Part shown: positions 24,345 through 33,563 of the stretch, in pieces | How positions within the stretch are numbered: position 1 is the first letter of the stretch | Layout: the number at the start of each line of letters is the position of its first letter | Notes under the pieces: generated by a model | What the model was told of the DNA's origin: nothing | Databases searched by the model: none | Seen by the model: only the letters and a program-made list of their open reading frames with translations | Made by a program: the position numbers and the translations under genes | Origin: Tumidithrix helvetica | Lineage (GTDB): Bacteria > Cyanobacteriota > Cyanobacteriia > Pseudanabaenales > Pseudanabaenaceae | Direction of reading: 5' to 3' | DNA: 64,000 nucleotides | NCBI RefSeq assembly: GCF_965232925.1 | Contig: NZ_CBDDRA010000008.1 | Coordinates: forward strand, 1 to 64,000

Positions 24345-25941
24345 GGTGAGCTGAAGGGGGCAATGCAATTAGATTGAGGTTGCCCTGTAGCTCTTCAGCA
24401 GAATGAATAGGTAGAAGTTGTTTGAGATGGGGGCGATAGCGAAATAATTGGTATCCTTGCTGTTGCAAAAAATCTGCCACTGCCGTATTACTGGCTCGAT
24501 CGACTGCAACATTTTCATACAGGATACTGGGCGCAAATTCTTTGAGTAGACGCTCGCTCCCCGCTAAAATCTGCATTTCGTGCCCCTCTGCATCCAGTTT
24601 AAGCCAATCGACGCGGCTGAGATTTTCTCGCTCGATCAAACTATCGAGCGTAAAGCAGGCAACGGTTTCAAAACGTCCAGATTGACTGGTGCTGTCCTCC
24701 GCGATCGCGAGTTCGTTGAGTTCGCTGGCAGAATTTAGAGAGAGTTGGGCTGTGCCATGGCGATCGCTGGCAGCACCTGCGTGGATGCTCACCCATTCCA
24801 ATTGATTTACCCGACGAGTTTCTTCTAAGCAACGCACACAACCAGAGAAGGGCTCGATCGCGATCGCCTTGCCCGACTTGCCAACCCGTTGAGCTGCACT
24901 AAAGGTATAGACCCCAACATTCGCGCCTACGTCAATCACTGTCATCCCAGGCTGGATGCGATCGCGCCATAGCTCCATTTCTGCTTCAAACCAATCTCCT
25001 TGGGCTAACAATACACAGGTAACGATACTTCGGAGACTGGGTTCTACAGCTAGAAGCAAGCGATCTTCAAAAGGAATATAGGTAAAAAGGGAATTTGCGG
25101 GCAAGTCGGTCCAGCCCCATTGAACCGACCGATCGTTTTTCTGAGCGCAATCACCAGCTATCGTTTGCCATTCCTCGGATACAGATAATTGATTTAGATC
25201 TCGATAAGCTAGATAAAGTGCTTGCAGTATCTTGGGATCTTCAGGATCTAGCTTTCTGGCACGATGTAAATAAGCCAAACTTTCCCACTGTTGATTATGT
25301 ACTCCAGAAACACCTAACTGAAGATTGAGTACGGATGATGCTGGCGAGAAATGAACGGCAAGCTGAAGGAATTGCAATACCTCATGATGATAGAAAGCTA
25401 AACCTGTTTGACAAAGCACTGCGCTTACGAGCAAAAGTGCCTGCATATTTCCATCCTCTACTTGAAGCATGTGCTGAAGTTGGTCTTTGCAGACAATCTT
25501 CCATTTCTTAAGATGGGTGGGCAAATAGACCATGCCCAAGGGTTTCATTGGCTCGGAACCGTTGTGCTTTTGAAGTATCTCTAAAAGTGCGCTATAGGCT
25601 ATGTTTACTGATATTTGAATTTCACCTAATAGACTGTAAAATAAGGCTGAGTGGGCTTTGCAGAGAGGATGGTCTTGCAGTTTTACCCCTTCTTTTAGCG
25701 ATTCCAAAGCAATTTCCCAATAAATCGATCGCTCTGAGAGATTCTCAGCTTTTTCGGCTTCAATCAAGGCGATGACAGCAGCATTATTAAAGTCAAGGGC
25801 AGATTGAGGGTCTTCCCACGATCTATTGCGAATATGGTCAGCCAAATTGGGGGCTAGGGCAAAATCAACCTTACTACCATAGGTTTGGACATATTGCCAA
25901 TAGATGTTTTCAGAAGAATCAGAGAAAGAGATATCAACCAT
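24325..25941 (-). CDS. TPR-FkbM methyltransferase
   Basis: Residues about 55-270 form helical repeat units (TPR-like, e.g. LHRARKLDPEDPKILQALYLAY). Residues about 300-510 form a FkbM-type S-adenosylmethionine-dependent methyltransferase: the SAM site VIDVGANVGVYTF, the acidic end of strand 2 in AIEPF, and DWLKLDAEGHEMQIL. FkbM domains usually methylate hydroxyl groups of sugars or of small molecules; the helical part may bind the acceptor. The last seven codons and the stop lie within a dispersed repeat, so the natural C-terminus may have been different. The gene stands alone. Confidence 0.88.
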   Translation of the reverse strand: MVDISFSDSSENIYWQYVQTYGSKVDFALAPNLADHIRNRSWEDPQSALDFNNAAVIALIEAEKAENLSERSIYWEIALESLKEGVKLQDHPLCKAHSALFYSLLGEIQISVNIAYSALLEILQKHNGSEPMKPLGMVYLPTHLKKWKIVCKDQLQHMLQVEDGNMQALLLVSAVLCQTGLAFYHHEVLQFLQLAVHFSPASSVLNLQLGVSGVHNQQWESLAYLHRARKLDPEDPKILQALYLAYRDLNQLSVSEEWQTIAGDCAQKNDRSVQWGWTDLPANSLFTYIPFEDRLLLAVEPSLRSIVTCVLLAQGDWFEAEMELWRDRIQPGMTVIDVGANVGVYTFSAAQRVGKSGKAIAIEPFSGCVRCLEETRRVNQLEWVSIHAGAASDRHGTAQLSLNSASELNELAIAEDSTSQSGRFETVACFTLDSLIERENLSRVDWLKLDAEGHEMQILAGSERLLKEFAPSILYENVAVDRASNTAVADFLQQQGYQLFRYRPHLKQLLPIHSAEELQGNLNLIALPPSAHLEFTPP

Positions 25942-26013
25942 TGCGCCTTCTTTAAACTTTTAAGATGTACTTGGGACTTGGCAGTCCCATGGACTGAAAT
26001 TTTTCTCTTGCTC

Positions 26014-27231
26014 CTATTCGCCAAACACCTTTTCAGCTAGATATTTGGCCATACGCTCCGATGCACCTGCAACCCCCATGCGTTGTTCGCCATTTCTGAC
26101 CGTGAGTTGAAAATAGTCAGGATCGTGCAAAATTTTGGTAACGACTTCAGCAATTTGAGAGGGCTTATCGACCAGATTAATCGAGTAACCTAGCAATCGC
26201 GCCTGATCCTCGGCAAATTGGCGCGTAAACTGAGGACCGTTACCCGCGATCGTAATTACAGGTTTACCCAAACCCACCAGTTGTTCTGTTGCCGTACCTG
26301 CCATCGCTAAACCCAGATGGCATTGATGCAGGCAATCATTAAAACCATTCGTGACTAGCTTAAGTTTGGCGTTTTGGACTTTAAACGTGACTTCGTCTAG
26401 GCGCAGCCACCCTTTTTGAGTGAGGCTTTGCACCAAGATTTCAACATCTAGATCGGGGGCGATCGCCGCTAGAAAATTTACTGTATGGGGGATCGCTCTT
26501 ACCAAAATTTGAGCGCAAACCAAAAGACTGTTCCAGTTTTCATAGGCTTCAGGGGGACGGGAGCCTGGTAAAATTGTCACCGCCCATTCATCTGTCCCAA
26601 CGCCAAAGTTTAGACCTTTGGGCTCTAGCCCATCCATCATGGGGTTTCCAAGATATTGGACGGGTAGGCGAAATTGTTTGTTTAATAGATCGGCGGTCAA
26701 TTTATCCCGCACAAACACCGCTTTACAACGACGACTTGACATCAGCGATCGCTCCCAAGGGAAAAAATTAGAGCCGCCCCAAGGCTTGGGCACATCATAC
26801 AAACGACTCTTTTGATCTCGCCAGAAATATTCTGATTTTGCCGTTGCCACAAACACAAAGTCACAGCCCCCAAATCGTGAGGGAAGCCAAGCAAACAATA
26901 GGGGTACGATATCGCCTACTGCAAGAATGAGCCGCTTTTGCTTCTGAGCTTTTGACCAATGCCAAGCCACCTGCAATTGCTTCCAGGTCAACTTGAGCAG
27001 ACCACTACGCATATCTCGATAAAGGTGCTTGCCATCCATCCGCACAAATCCACCCGAAGGCATGACTTGGGTGGCTTCCTCAACGATCGGAATATTCTGG
27101 TTGCGATAGGCATGACCCACCCCCACCAGAGGCAGTGCGATCGCGGAGATGCCTAACTTCTCAAGTTCTAAACAAATTCTGGCAGCAATCTGATCTTCTC
27201 CATGACCATTGCTAATACATAGAATTTCCAC
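26014..27231 (-). CDS. lipid-A-disaccharide synthase-related protein
   Basis: GT-B fold protein of the LpxB-related family found in cyanobacteria and plants, which is separate from true LpxB. The start has the family pattern EILCISNGHGEDQIAA; the C-terminal half carries VTILPGSRPPEAYENW, the acceptor-site GLAMAGTATEQLVGLGKPVI, and GNGPQFTRQFAEDQ. The GTG start used here sits 14 nt after the stop of the S1-domain gene with AGGGA before it; a longer TTG-started form (to 27258) would overlap that gene. The substrate is not established for this family. It is co-transcribed with the S1 gene upstream. Confidence 0.85.
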   Translation of the reverse strand: MEILCISNGHGEDQIAARICLELEKLGISAIALPLVGVGHAYRNQNIPIVEEATQVMPSGGFVRMDGKHLYRDMRSGLLKLTWKQLQVAWHWSKAQKQKRLILAVGDIVPLLFAWLPSRFGGCDFVFVATAKSEYFWRDQKSRLYDVPKPWGGSNFFPWERSLMSSRRCKAVFVRDKLTADLLNKQFRLPVQYLGNPMMDGLEPKGLNFGVGTDEWAVTILPGSRPPEAYENWNSLLVCAQILVRAIPHTVNFLAAIAPDLDVEILVQSLTQKGWLRLDEVTFKVQNAKLKLVTNGFNDCLHQCHLGLAMAGTATEQLVGLGKPVITIAGNGPQFTRQFAEDQARLLGYSINLVDKPSQIAEVVTKILHDPDYFQLTVRNGEQRMGVAGASERMAKYLAEKVFGE

Positions 27232-27245
27232 GTTCTTTGAATTCC

Positions 27246-28136
27246 CTAAGCATCCCAAAGTTTGCTGATATTTTTCTCCAATCTTGCCTCGGCTTCCTCA
27301 AAAACTTGGGCAGAGTTTTCTAGCATCTCACCTTGATGCAGCTCTAAAATTTTTGTGGATAACGAGATGCGGTTACGGGACTCATCGACTTCCATGACCA
27401 CAGCTTTGATGGTTTCACCTTCTTTAAATACAGAAGTAATGTCACTGACATACTTTTGACTGATTTCTTTGACATGCAGCAGTCCCGATACTCCACCAAA
27501 ATCAACAAAAGCCCCAAAAGGTCGAATACTGCTGACCTTACCAGTAACCAATTGACCTTTGCTAAGCTGGCTCATTGCCGAAGCCTGTGCTGCTAGGCGA
27601 TTGGACAAAATTAGTTTGTTGCGACTCTCATCGATTTCCACCAACACGACTGGGATCGTCTTGCCGATCAGCCCTGTAAAGTTGTTTTTGTCTACGAGAT
27701 GCGATCGCGGAATAAACCCTCGCAATCCCTCTGCTTCAACCACAACGCCCCCTTTATTCGCATTCACCACACGGCAGTCAAACACCTTTGACTCGGCTTG
27801 ATAGTTGAGCAAAATATCCCAAGCTAGCTTCATTTGGAGGCGACGAATGGACAACTTGACCTCGCCATCCTCGTTTTGCTCGCGAATAATTAAGAATTGT
27901 TGCTCAGTCCCAATCGGCAAGGTTTCTGATAATCGTTTGGTCGAACCCAATGAAGCCTCATCAATGGGTAAAAACCCTAATGACTTTGCCCCAATATCTA
28001 CGTAGCTGCCATCACTTTCGTGCTGGACGACTTTACCAGTAACGATTTGTCCGACGTTAAATTCATAGTCGTGGGCAGCTAGGGCATTGGCAAAATCACT
28101 AGCAGAGAAGGACTGAGAAGATCTTTGGACACTCAT
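27246..28136 (-). CDS. rpsA: 30S ribosomal protein S1-type protein (three S1 domains)
   Basis: RNA-binding protein of 296 residues with three S1 OB-fold domains: about 27-100 (VTGKVVQHESDGSYVDIGAKS), 115-180 (VFDCRVVNANKGGVVVEAEGL) and 194-265 (VTGKVSSIRPFGAFVDFGGVSG). Cyanobacterial S1 proteins have three domains compared with six in E. coli. Two versions (Rps1A and Rps1B) are known in cyanobacteria; this one has a short acidic C-terminal tail and may be the second type. Likely role: binding of mRNA 5' regions at the 30S subunit. It is followed closely by the LpxB-related gene. Confidence 0.88.
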   Translation of the reverse strand: MSVQRSSQSFSASDFANALAAHDYEFNVGQIVTGKVVQHESDGSYVDIGAKSLGFLPIDEASLGSTKRLSETLPIGTEQQFLIIREQNEDGEVKLSIRRLQMKLAWDILLNYQAESKVFDCRVVNANKGGVVVEAEGLRGFIPRSHLVDKNNFTGLIGKTIPVVLVEIDESRNKLILSNRLAAQASAMSQLSKGQLVTGKVSSIRPFGAFVDFGGVSGLLHVKEISQKYVSDITSVFKEGETIKAVVMEVDESRNRISLSTKILELHQGEMLENSAQVFEEAEARLEKNISKLWDA

Positions 28137-28269
28137 GAAGTTATAGACAAGCGTTAATTTTCCTTAAGTTTACCTATTCTAGACTGATTCTCTCACTGCA
28201 ATGTCGGATGCATTAGACTAGAAAGCACAGCACTCAAATTAAGATCTCAATTTCAAGGAGCAATCGACC

Positions 28270-30153
28270 GTGGGGTTCTCTGCAAAACGGACATTTTGGC
28301 AACGCGTTCAAACTCTGGCGATCGGTGTGATTGTGTGTCAAAGCGCGATCGCATGGGCACCTAGTGCTGCTAGGGCAGCGAAAGAAGGCGAACAGGCACA
28401 AATTGGCTATAGCGACCTGTTGAGTAAGGTTAAAGAAAAAAAGGTTAGCAAGGTAGATATTGATAGCACGGGTCAATCTGCCGATGTCGAACTCAAAGAT
28501 GGGACGAAGGTCAAAGTCGATTTAATTGCTAGGGACGGCAATGCCGAACTGGTGAAGACGTTGCGCGAGGGCGACGTTGATGTTGCCGTGAAATCGCCGC
28601 AACAGCCCTCGGTACTATGGCAGCTAGCGGGTACCTTTTTTGTACCAATTGTGCTGATTTTACTGCTGTTTGTGGTGCTGCGCCGCGTCAGCAATGCCCC
28701 AGGTGGACCAACCCAAACTTTAAATTTCGGCAAATCAAAAGCCAGATTTTCGCCAGAAGCAAAAACAGGCGTGATCTTTGATGATGTCGCTGGGGTTGAT
28801 ACGGCAAAAGAGGAACTGCAAGAGGTCGTGACCTTTCTAAAGCAGCCCGAACGGTTTACAGCAGTGGGGGCAAGAATTCCTAAAGGCGTGCTTTTAGTAG
28901 GACCTCCCGGAACTGGAAAAACTCTACTAGCAAAAGCGATCGCTGGCGAAGCGGGCGTACCATTTTTCTCGCTATCTGGCTCTGAGTTTGTGGAAATGTT
29001 TGTGGGTGTCGGGGCATCGCGGGTGCGCGACCTTTTCCACAAAGCCAAAGAGAATGCCCCTTGCATTGTGTTTATTGACGAAATTGATGCCGTCGGCAGA
29101 CAGCGCGGCGCGGGGATTGGCGGTGGTAATGACGAACGGGAGCAAACCCTAAACCAATTACTCACCGAGATGGATGGTTTTCAGGGCAATACAGGTGTGA
29201 TCATCATCGCTGCCACCAATCGTCCTGACGTTCTCGATAGTGCCTTGCTGCGTCCTGGTCGGTTCGATCGCCAGATTACCGTAGACTACCCCAGCTATAA
29301 GGGACGTTTAGAAATCCTCAAAGTCCACGCTCGCAATAAGCGCATTGACGAAAATGTCTCGATTGAGACGATCGCCCGTCGCACCCCCGGTTTTGCAGGG
29401 GCAGACCTAGCCAACGTCTTAAATGAAGCCGCCATTCTTACGGCTCGTCGCATGAAAGAAGCGATTACCGAGCTAGAGGTTGCGGATGCGATCGATCGCG
29501 TCACGATCGGCATGACCATGAAACCCCTGCTTGATAGCGTCCAAAAACGCTTGGTTGCCTACCATGAGATTGGTCACGCTCTGTTACAAACCCTGCTCAA
29601 GGATGCCAATCCCCTAGATAAGGTCACAATTATTCCGCGCTCTGGTGGTGTGGGTGGTTTTTCTAAGGCTTTGCCTTCGGAGGAAATGGGGCTAGAGAGC
29701 CGCTCTGCGATTCTTGCCATGATTACTGTTTCTTTAGGGGGACGTGCTGCGGAGGATGTGATTTTTGGTGAATCGGAAGTTACCATCGGCGCATCCAGTG
29801 ACTTTGCCAATGTGGCGAGGCTTGCAAGGTTAATGGTGACCCAGTTGGGCATGTCCGAGTTAGGCTTAGTAGCATTGGAAGGTCAAAACAATGAGGTGTT
29901 TTTAGGCCGAGACTGGACACCCCGTTCCGAATATTCGGAAGAGATTGCCAGCAAAATTGATAAGCAAGTTCGCGCGATCGCCAAGCAATGCTATGACACT
30001 GCGTACAAAATTATCAAGGAAAATCGCGACCTCTGCGATCGCCTCGTCGATACTTTATTAGAAGTAGAAACGATGGATGGTGAGGAGTTCCGTAAAATCG
30101 TGGCTGAATATACGGAAGTACCCGAAAAACAAATGGAAGCTCTGAAGTTCTAG
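28270..30153 (+). CDS. ftsH: ATP-dependent zinc metalloprotease FtsH
   Basis: Membrane AAA+ protease that removes damaged membrane proteins, including photosystem II D1 in cyanobacteria. The start is GTG with AAGGAG about 9 nt before it. Two hydrophobic segments (about residues 10-35 and 118-138) flank a lumenal or periplasmic domain. The AAA+ domain has Walker A GPPGTGKT near residue 214, Walker B CIVFIDEIDAVG, and the SRH region TNRPDVLDSALLRPGRFD. The zinc site is HEIGH near residue 432. Cyanobacteria have four FtsH proteins; the type cannot be settled here. A 34-nt perfect palindrome follows the gene. Confidence 0.97.
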   Translation: MGFSAKRTFWQRVQTLAIGVIVCQSAIAWAPSAARAAKEGEQAQIGYSDLLSKVKEKKVSKVDIDSTGQSADVELKDGTKVKVDLIARDGNAELVKTLREGDVDVAVKSPQQPSVLWQLAGTFFVPIVLILLLFVVLRRVSNAPGGPTQTLNFGKSKARFSPEAKTGVIFDDVAGVDTAKEELQEVVTFLKQPERFTAVGARIPKGVLLVGPPGTGKTLLAKAIAGEAGVPFFSLSGSEFVEMFVGVGASRVRDLFHKAKENAPCIVFIDEIDAVGRQRGAGIGGGNDEREQTLNQLLTEMDGFQGNTGVIIIAATNRPDVLDSALLRPGRFDRQITVDYPSYKGRLEILKVHARNKRIDENVSIETIARRTPGFAGADLANVLNEAAILTARRMKEAITELEVADAIDRVTIGMTMKPLLDSVQKRLVAYHEIGHALLQTLLKDANPLDKVTIIPRSGGVGGFSKALPSEEMGLESRSAILAMITVSLGGRAAEDVIFGESEVTIGASSDFANVARLARLMVTQLGMSELGLVALEGQNNEVFLGRDWTPRSEYSEEIASKIDKQVRAIAKQCYDTAYKIIKENRDLCDRLVDTLLEVETMDGEEFRKIVAEYTEVPEKQMEALKF

Positions 30154-30162
30154 TTGCGATCC

Positions 30163-30196
30163 CTCGTAGGGTCAATTCATGAATTGACCCTACGAG
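30163..30196. repeat. perfect 34-nt palindrome behind ftsH
   Basis: Exact palindrome with 17-nt arms and no loop, centred on AATTCATGAATT. Only 10 nt separate it from the ftsH stop. No T-run follows, so the role may be transcript 3'-end protection rather than termination. A smaller relative with an AATT...AATT core is found at 61509-61529. Confidence 0.9.
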
Positions 30197-30230
30197 AGGA
30201 TACTTTCGATCACAGTTCACGAATTACCCT

Positions 30231-31076
30231 ATGACCGCGATCGCTTACCTCGGTCCTTCTGGAACCTATGCAGAAGCTGCGGCTTTAAAATACCAAGCCC
30301 TTTATCCGCAGTTGCATCCAGAATCCAAGACATCACCAATCCTCTGTCCTTACCCTTCTATTCCTAAGGCAATCCAAGCTGCTGCTTTAAAGGAAGTCGA
30401 TCTGGCGATCGTGCCTGTAGAGAATTCCATTCAAGGTGGGGTGACGATGACCCTAGATAGCCTTTGGCAGTGGCATCAACTTCAGATTCAGCAGGCACTC
30501 ATATTACCGATTCGGAACGCACTGATTACGCAGGCTGAAACCTTAGCAGATATAAAGGTTGTCTATTCTCATCCCCAAGCTCTGGCGCAATGCCAACATT
30601 GGCTAGAGAAGTTTGTTCCCCAAGCTCAGCTAGTTCCCACCCACTCTACCACCGAGGGACTAGAGGCGGTGTCAAAGGACGCTACGCTTGCCGCGATCGC
30701 TTCGCAACGCGCTGCGGAGATGTACAAACTCCCTACACTTGCCTGTCCGATTAACGATCATCCCGACAACTGCACCAGATTTTGGGTTTTGGGTCTTACG
30801 CCTCCTACGACCAAGGGCAGTTATACCTCTCTTGCCTTTAGCGCTCAGCGAAATTTACCTGGTGCTTTGGTCAAACCCTTGTCTGTATTTGCCGATCGCG
30901 GGATTAATTTAAGCCGCATTGAGTCAAGACCTACAAAGCGATCGCTGGGCGAATATGTCTTTTTTATCGATATCGAAGCCTCCGTAGAGCAACCCTTTGT
31001 CCAAGAAGCATTACAAGATCTCGTTCCATTAACCGAGACTTTAAGAATATTCGGTAGCTACAGTATTGCTGATTAG
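30231..31076 (+). CDS. pheA: prephenate dehydratase
   Basis: Converts prephenate to phenylpyruvate for phenylalanine synthesis. The 281-residue monofunctional enzyme has the catalytic domain (about 1-180) with AYLGPSGTYAEAAALKY at the start, VPVENSIQGGV, and the catalytic TRFWVLG motif (near residue 183). A C-terminal ACT domain (about 198-275) with GALVKPLSVFADRGINLSRIESRP binds phenylalanine for feedback control. It has no chorismate mutase part. A hairpin terminator separates it from the convergent queG. Confidence 0.95.
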   Translation: MTAIAYLGPSGTYAEAAALKYQALYPQLHPESKTSPILCPYPSIPKAIQAAALKEVDLAIVPVENSIQGGVTMTLDSLWQWHQLQIQQALILPIRNALITQAETLADIKVVYSHPQALAQCQHWLEKFVPQAQLVPTHSTTEGLEAVSKDATLAAIASQRAAEMYKLPTLACPINDHPDNCTRFWVLGLTPPTTKGSYTSLAFSAQRNLPGALVKPLSVFADRGINLSRIESRPTKRSLGEYVFFIDIEASVEQPFVQEALQDLVPLTETLRIFGSYSIAD

Positions 31077-31090
31077 ATTGCTAGCTATTC

Positions 31091-31123
31091 ATATCCCCGA
31101 CTTTTTAAAAAAGTCGGGGATAT
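31091..31123. terminator. bidirectional intrinsic terminator between pheA and queG
   Basis: A 16-bp perfect stem (ATATCCCCGACTTTTT with its complement, 1-nt loop) ends in A/T runs on both sides, the usual form of a terminator serving two convergent genes. Confidence 0.88.
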
Positions 31124-31145
31124 TTCTCAAGCGGAGATCTGGGCG

Positions 31146-32123
31146 TTATTCTGAATTTGAAGCGATCGCGGCTTTGGCATTGCGGCGCAATCGGTCGGGT
31201 TTAATTCGGCGCAGGGCTGAACCCGTAAAGGCTTGCTCCCACTCCTGTTCGGAAATTGTGGCTAATTCTTCCAACTTTGGGGCAAGATTTTGCGGATAGG
31301 GTTGAAAGTCTTCAATCGAGGTTGGTTGGGCGAATCGCTGATTCCAAGGGCAGACATCCTGACAGATATCGCATCCCGCTACCCAATTGTTGAGATTCGC
31401 CGCAACTCTGGTCGGTAGATCTGCGGCTTTGTTCTCAATCGTGTGAAAGGCAATACATCGATTGGCATCCACTACAAAAGGCTGTGCGATCGCATCGGTC
31501 GGGCAGGCATCCATACAGCGCCTGCAAGTCCCACAGTGCTGTGTATGGGGCGTATTAGGTTCTAGATCTAGATTAGTCAAAATTTCGCCGAGAAATACCC
31601 ACGAGCCATATTCTCTTGTAATCAGATTGCCATGTTTGCCAATCCAGCCGATTCCCGCTCTCTCTGCTAGGGCTTTCTCAGAGATGGGTCCAGTATCGAC
31701 ATAATAGCGAGTCTGCACGCGATCGCTTTCCGTATCTAGAGATTGAGCTTCAATCCAAGCACATAGAGCTTTTAGCCTTTTTCCAAGGACGCGGTGGTAG
31801 TCTCGTCCCCAACCATAGCGGGAAATTTTGGCATATTCCTGTTGTTCCTGATGCTCATGAGGGGTGTAGTAGTTCAGTGCAACACAGATAATCGACTTCA
31901 CTCCCGTCATGACCTGAGTAATATCTTGTCTTTTGGGATTTTGCATCCATGCCATATCTGCGTGGTAGCCCATCCCCAACCATGCATTTAAATGTTCTAC
32001 TTCTTTATCCGATCGCGCTGAGGTAATCCCTACCTTGCTAAAACCAAGTGCGATCGCTTTTTGCTCGATCTGTTGCTTTGTCAGAGTAAAAGTAGGTTTA
32101 GAAACCATAACGACTTTTTTCAT
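31146..32123 (-). CDS. queG: epoxyqueuosine reductase
   Basis: Last step of queuosine synthesis in tRNA: reduces epoxyqueuosine to queuosine using cobalamin and two [4Fe-4S] clusters. The 325-residue protein has the cluster motifs CGTCRRCMDACP and CDICQDVCPWN, and the conserved DTGPISEKALAERAG and GWIGKHGNLI segments. The length is slightly short of enzymes that have C-terminal HEAT repeats, which is usual for many bacterial forms. It stands alone on the minus strand, with a 752-nt gap upstream. Confidence 0.95.
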   Translation of the reverse strand: MKKVVMVSKPTFTLTKQQIEQKAIALGFSKVGITSARSDKEVEHLNAWLGMGYHADMAWMQNPKRQDITQVMTGVKSIICVALNYYTPHEHQEQQEYAKISRYGWGRDYHRVLGKRLKALCAWIEAQSLDTESDRVQTRYYVDTGPISEKALAERAGIGWIGKHGNLITREYGSWVFLGEILTNLDLEPNTPHTQHCGTCRRCMDACPTDAIAQPFVVDANRCIAFHTIENKAADLPTRVAANLNNWVAGCDICQDVCPWNQRFAQPTSIEDFQPYPQNLAPKLEELATISEQEWEQAFTGSALRRIKPDRLRRNAKAAIASNSE

Positions 32124-32875
32124 ACAGTTCTTTAATTATGGCATTCCACTTGATGAAGATGAATTGTCCGATCTAGTTGTCTTGAAAAACATGAAAAAAT
32201 TTCCGTTAACTTGCTTCTGCTTATTGAAATTTGTGATTTACTGTCACAAAAAGTCTGAAATCATCGAATAATGTCAAAACAAATGATTAAAAATGCTTGT
32301 AGATCGAGCAAAAGCTGAAACACAAATCATCAAAATACTTCCATGGATGAAAATATATTTTTTTGTCCTTAAAAACATGGAAAACGAATTGAATTCCGAG
32401 CAATAATCGCTAGGATACTTTGCCAGACTAGATTTTGCCTGAAGTTATTTATTTTAAAAATATACAAGTTATGTACTAGTAATTAATGAACTTGTGATAT
32501 TTTTAATCGCATTAATACGTTTATGAGTTCGAGTGAACTTATGGTGATTCAGTATTGATTAATGGTTCTTGTAATTTTTGTGTTGAGGGCTTGATACTGG
32601 ATTTTTAGCTGGATTTCTTATATGACTTACGTGGTTACATTTGACATGACTGTTTCACATTTGTATTCAGCACGAGTTGATTGGAGATTGAAACCAGAAT
32701 TGAGCGGTTAGGCATAGGTGTTGAGTTTTATTTTTGATAAGGGAAATCTTCTAGAACTGCTCTATAAGAATTTTCTATTTTTTGTGCAAGCTCCTATCAA
32801 CCATTAACAGCAACCAGAAATTCACCATCATTTTCTTTGAACTAACAGACATATCGGAACTGTGAGGAAACACCA
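32124..32875. other. 752-bp AT-rich intergenic region
   Basis: This gap separates the divergent queG and HTH genes. It has no open frame of note. At 32230-32250 there is an inverted repeat TTTGTGA / TCACAAA with a 7-nt spacer, a possible binding site. No HIP1 sites lie in it. Otherwise nothing is recognised. Confidence 0.6.
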
Positions 32876-33385
32876 ATGACTATTGATGACGCGCTATTGA
32901 TTGTAGATTCTGTTTTGCCACACAAAAGCCTGAGTAACGTACAGGAACTCATCTTTCGGTATACATGGGAGGGCAAAACCTATTTAGAGATTGCTGAAAT
33001 CGCTGGCTATGATTCTGCCTACATTCGAGATGTTGGTTATAAACTCTGGCAGGTTCTCTCTAAGGCTTTTGGCGAAAGAGTCACCAAAAACAACTTGCAA
33101 GTGGTCTTGAGACGCTATGCCGTTCGTGTTGGGAATGGTCGCCTGCAAAATGCCATTAGTGGGATGATGACCCCTCAAGTTGCCCCAACGACAAGTCCTT
33201 CTATAGCACTCTTACCCGATGCACCTAGCCGCGATATCACCAGTGATGCGTCTAAATTACTCAACCAACTGTCACGCATTCTCAGCGAGCCTTTTGGCGA
33301 TCGCTATCTACAGCAAATCAGCGAAACCTATCCTGAGCCTTCGGTGAAACTGACCATTACCCTCAAAGTCAGCATGGCAGACTAG
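32876..33385 (+). CDS. stand-alone vMAP-N-type helix-turn-helix protein
   Basis: A 169-residue protein. Residues about 1-85 match the N-terminal helix-turn-helix domain found at the start of many large cyanobacterial signalling NTPases and WD40 or caspase-like proteins (vMAP-N type): LSNVQELIFRYTWEGKTYLE, IAEIAGYDSAYIRDVGYKLW and the KNNLQVVLRRY segment. In those proteins the domain is joined to an effector; here it is followed only by about 85 residues of linker and a short helical end with no recognised domain. A GAGGAAA site precedes the start. It may be a DNA-binding regulator or an adaptor. Confidence 0.8.
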   Translation: MTIDDALLIVDSVLPHKSLSNVQELIFRYTWEGKTYLEIAEIAGYDSAYIRDVGYKLWQVLSKAFGERVTKNNLQVVLRRYAVRVGNGRLQNAISGMMTPQVAPTTSPSIALLPDAPSRDITSDASKLLNQLSRILSEPFGDRYLQQISETYPEPSVKLTITLKVSMAD

Positions 33386-33430
33386 GATACACTTCATCCT
33401 CCTCTTCTTTCTCTTAAAAGAAGGAACCTA

Positions 33431-33501
33431 GTTCCCTCCCCTACCCTACGGGAAGTCGCTTCGCGTCTAGGGCAAGGGGAGGGTTAGGGTGGGGTAATCT
33501 C
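33431..33501 (-). repeat. dispersed modular palindromic repeat, copy 4 (short form)
   Basis: CCCTCCCC and GGGGAGGG arms enclose the insert GGGAAGTCGCTTCGCG, followed by TAGGGTGGGGTAA, the same end as copies 1-3. It lies 46 nt after the HTH gene and just before the end of the convergent epimerase gene. Confidence 0.85.
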
Positions 33502-33563
33502 TATAGTTTTGTAACCTGTATACAGACAGAAAGAGGTTCTTAGAGATCTCTATCGAGCACTAG

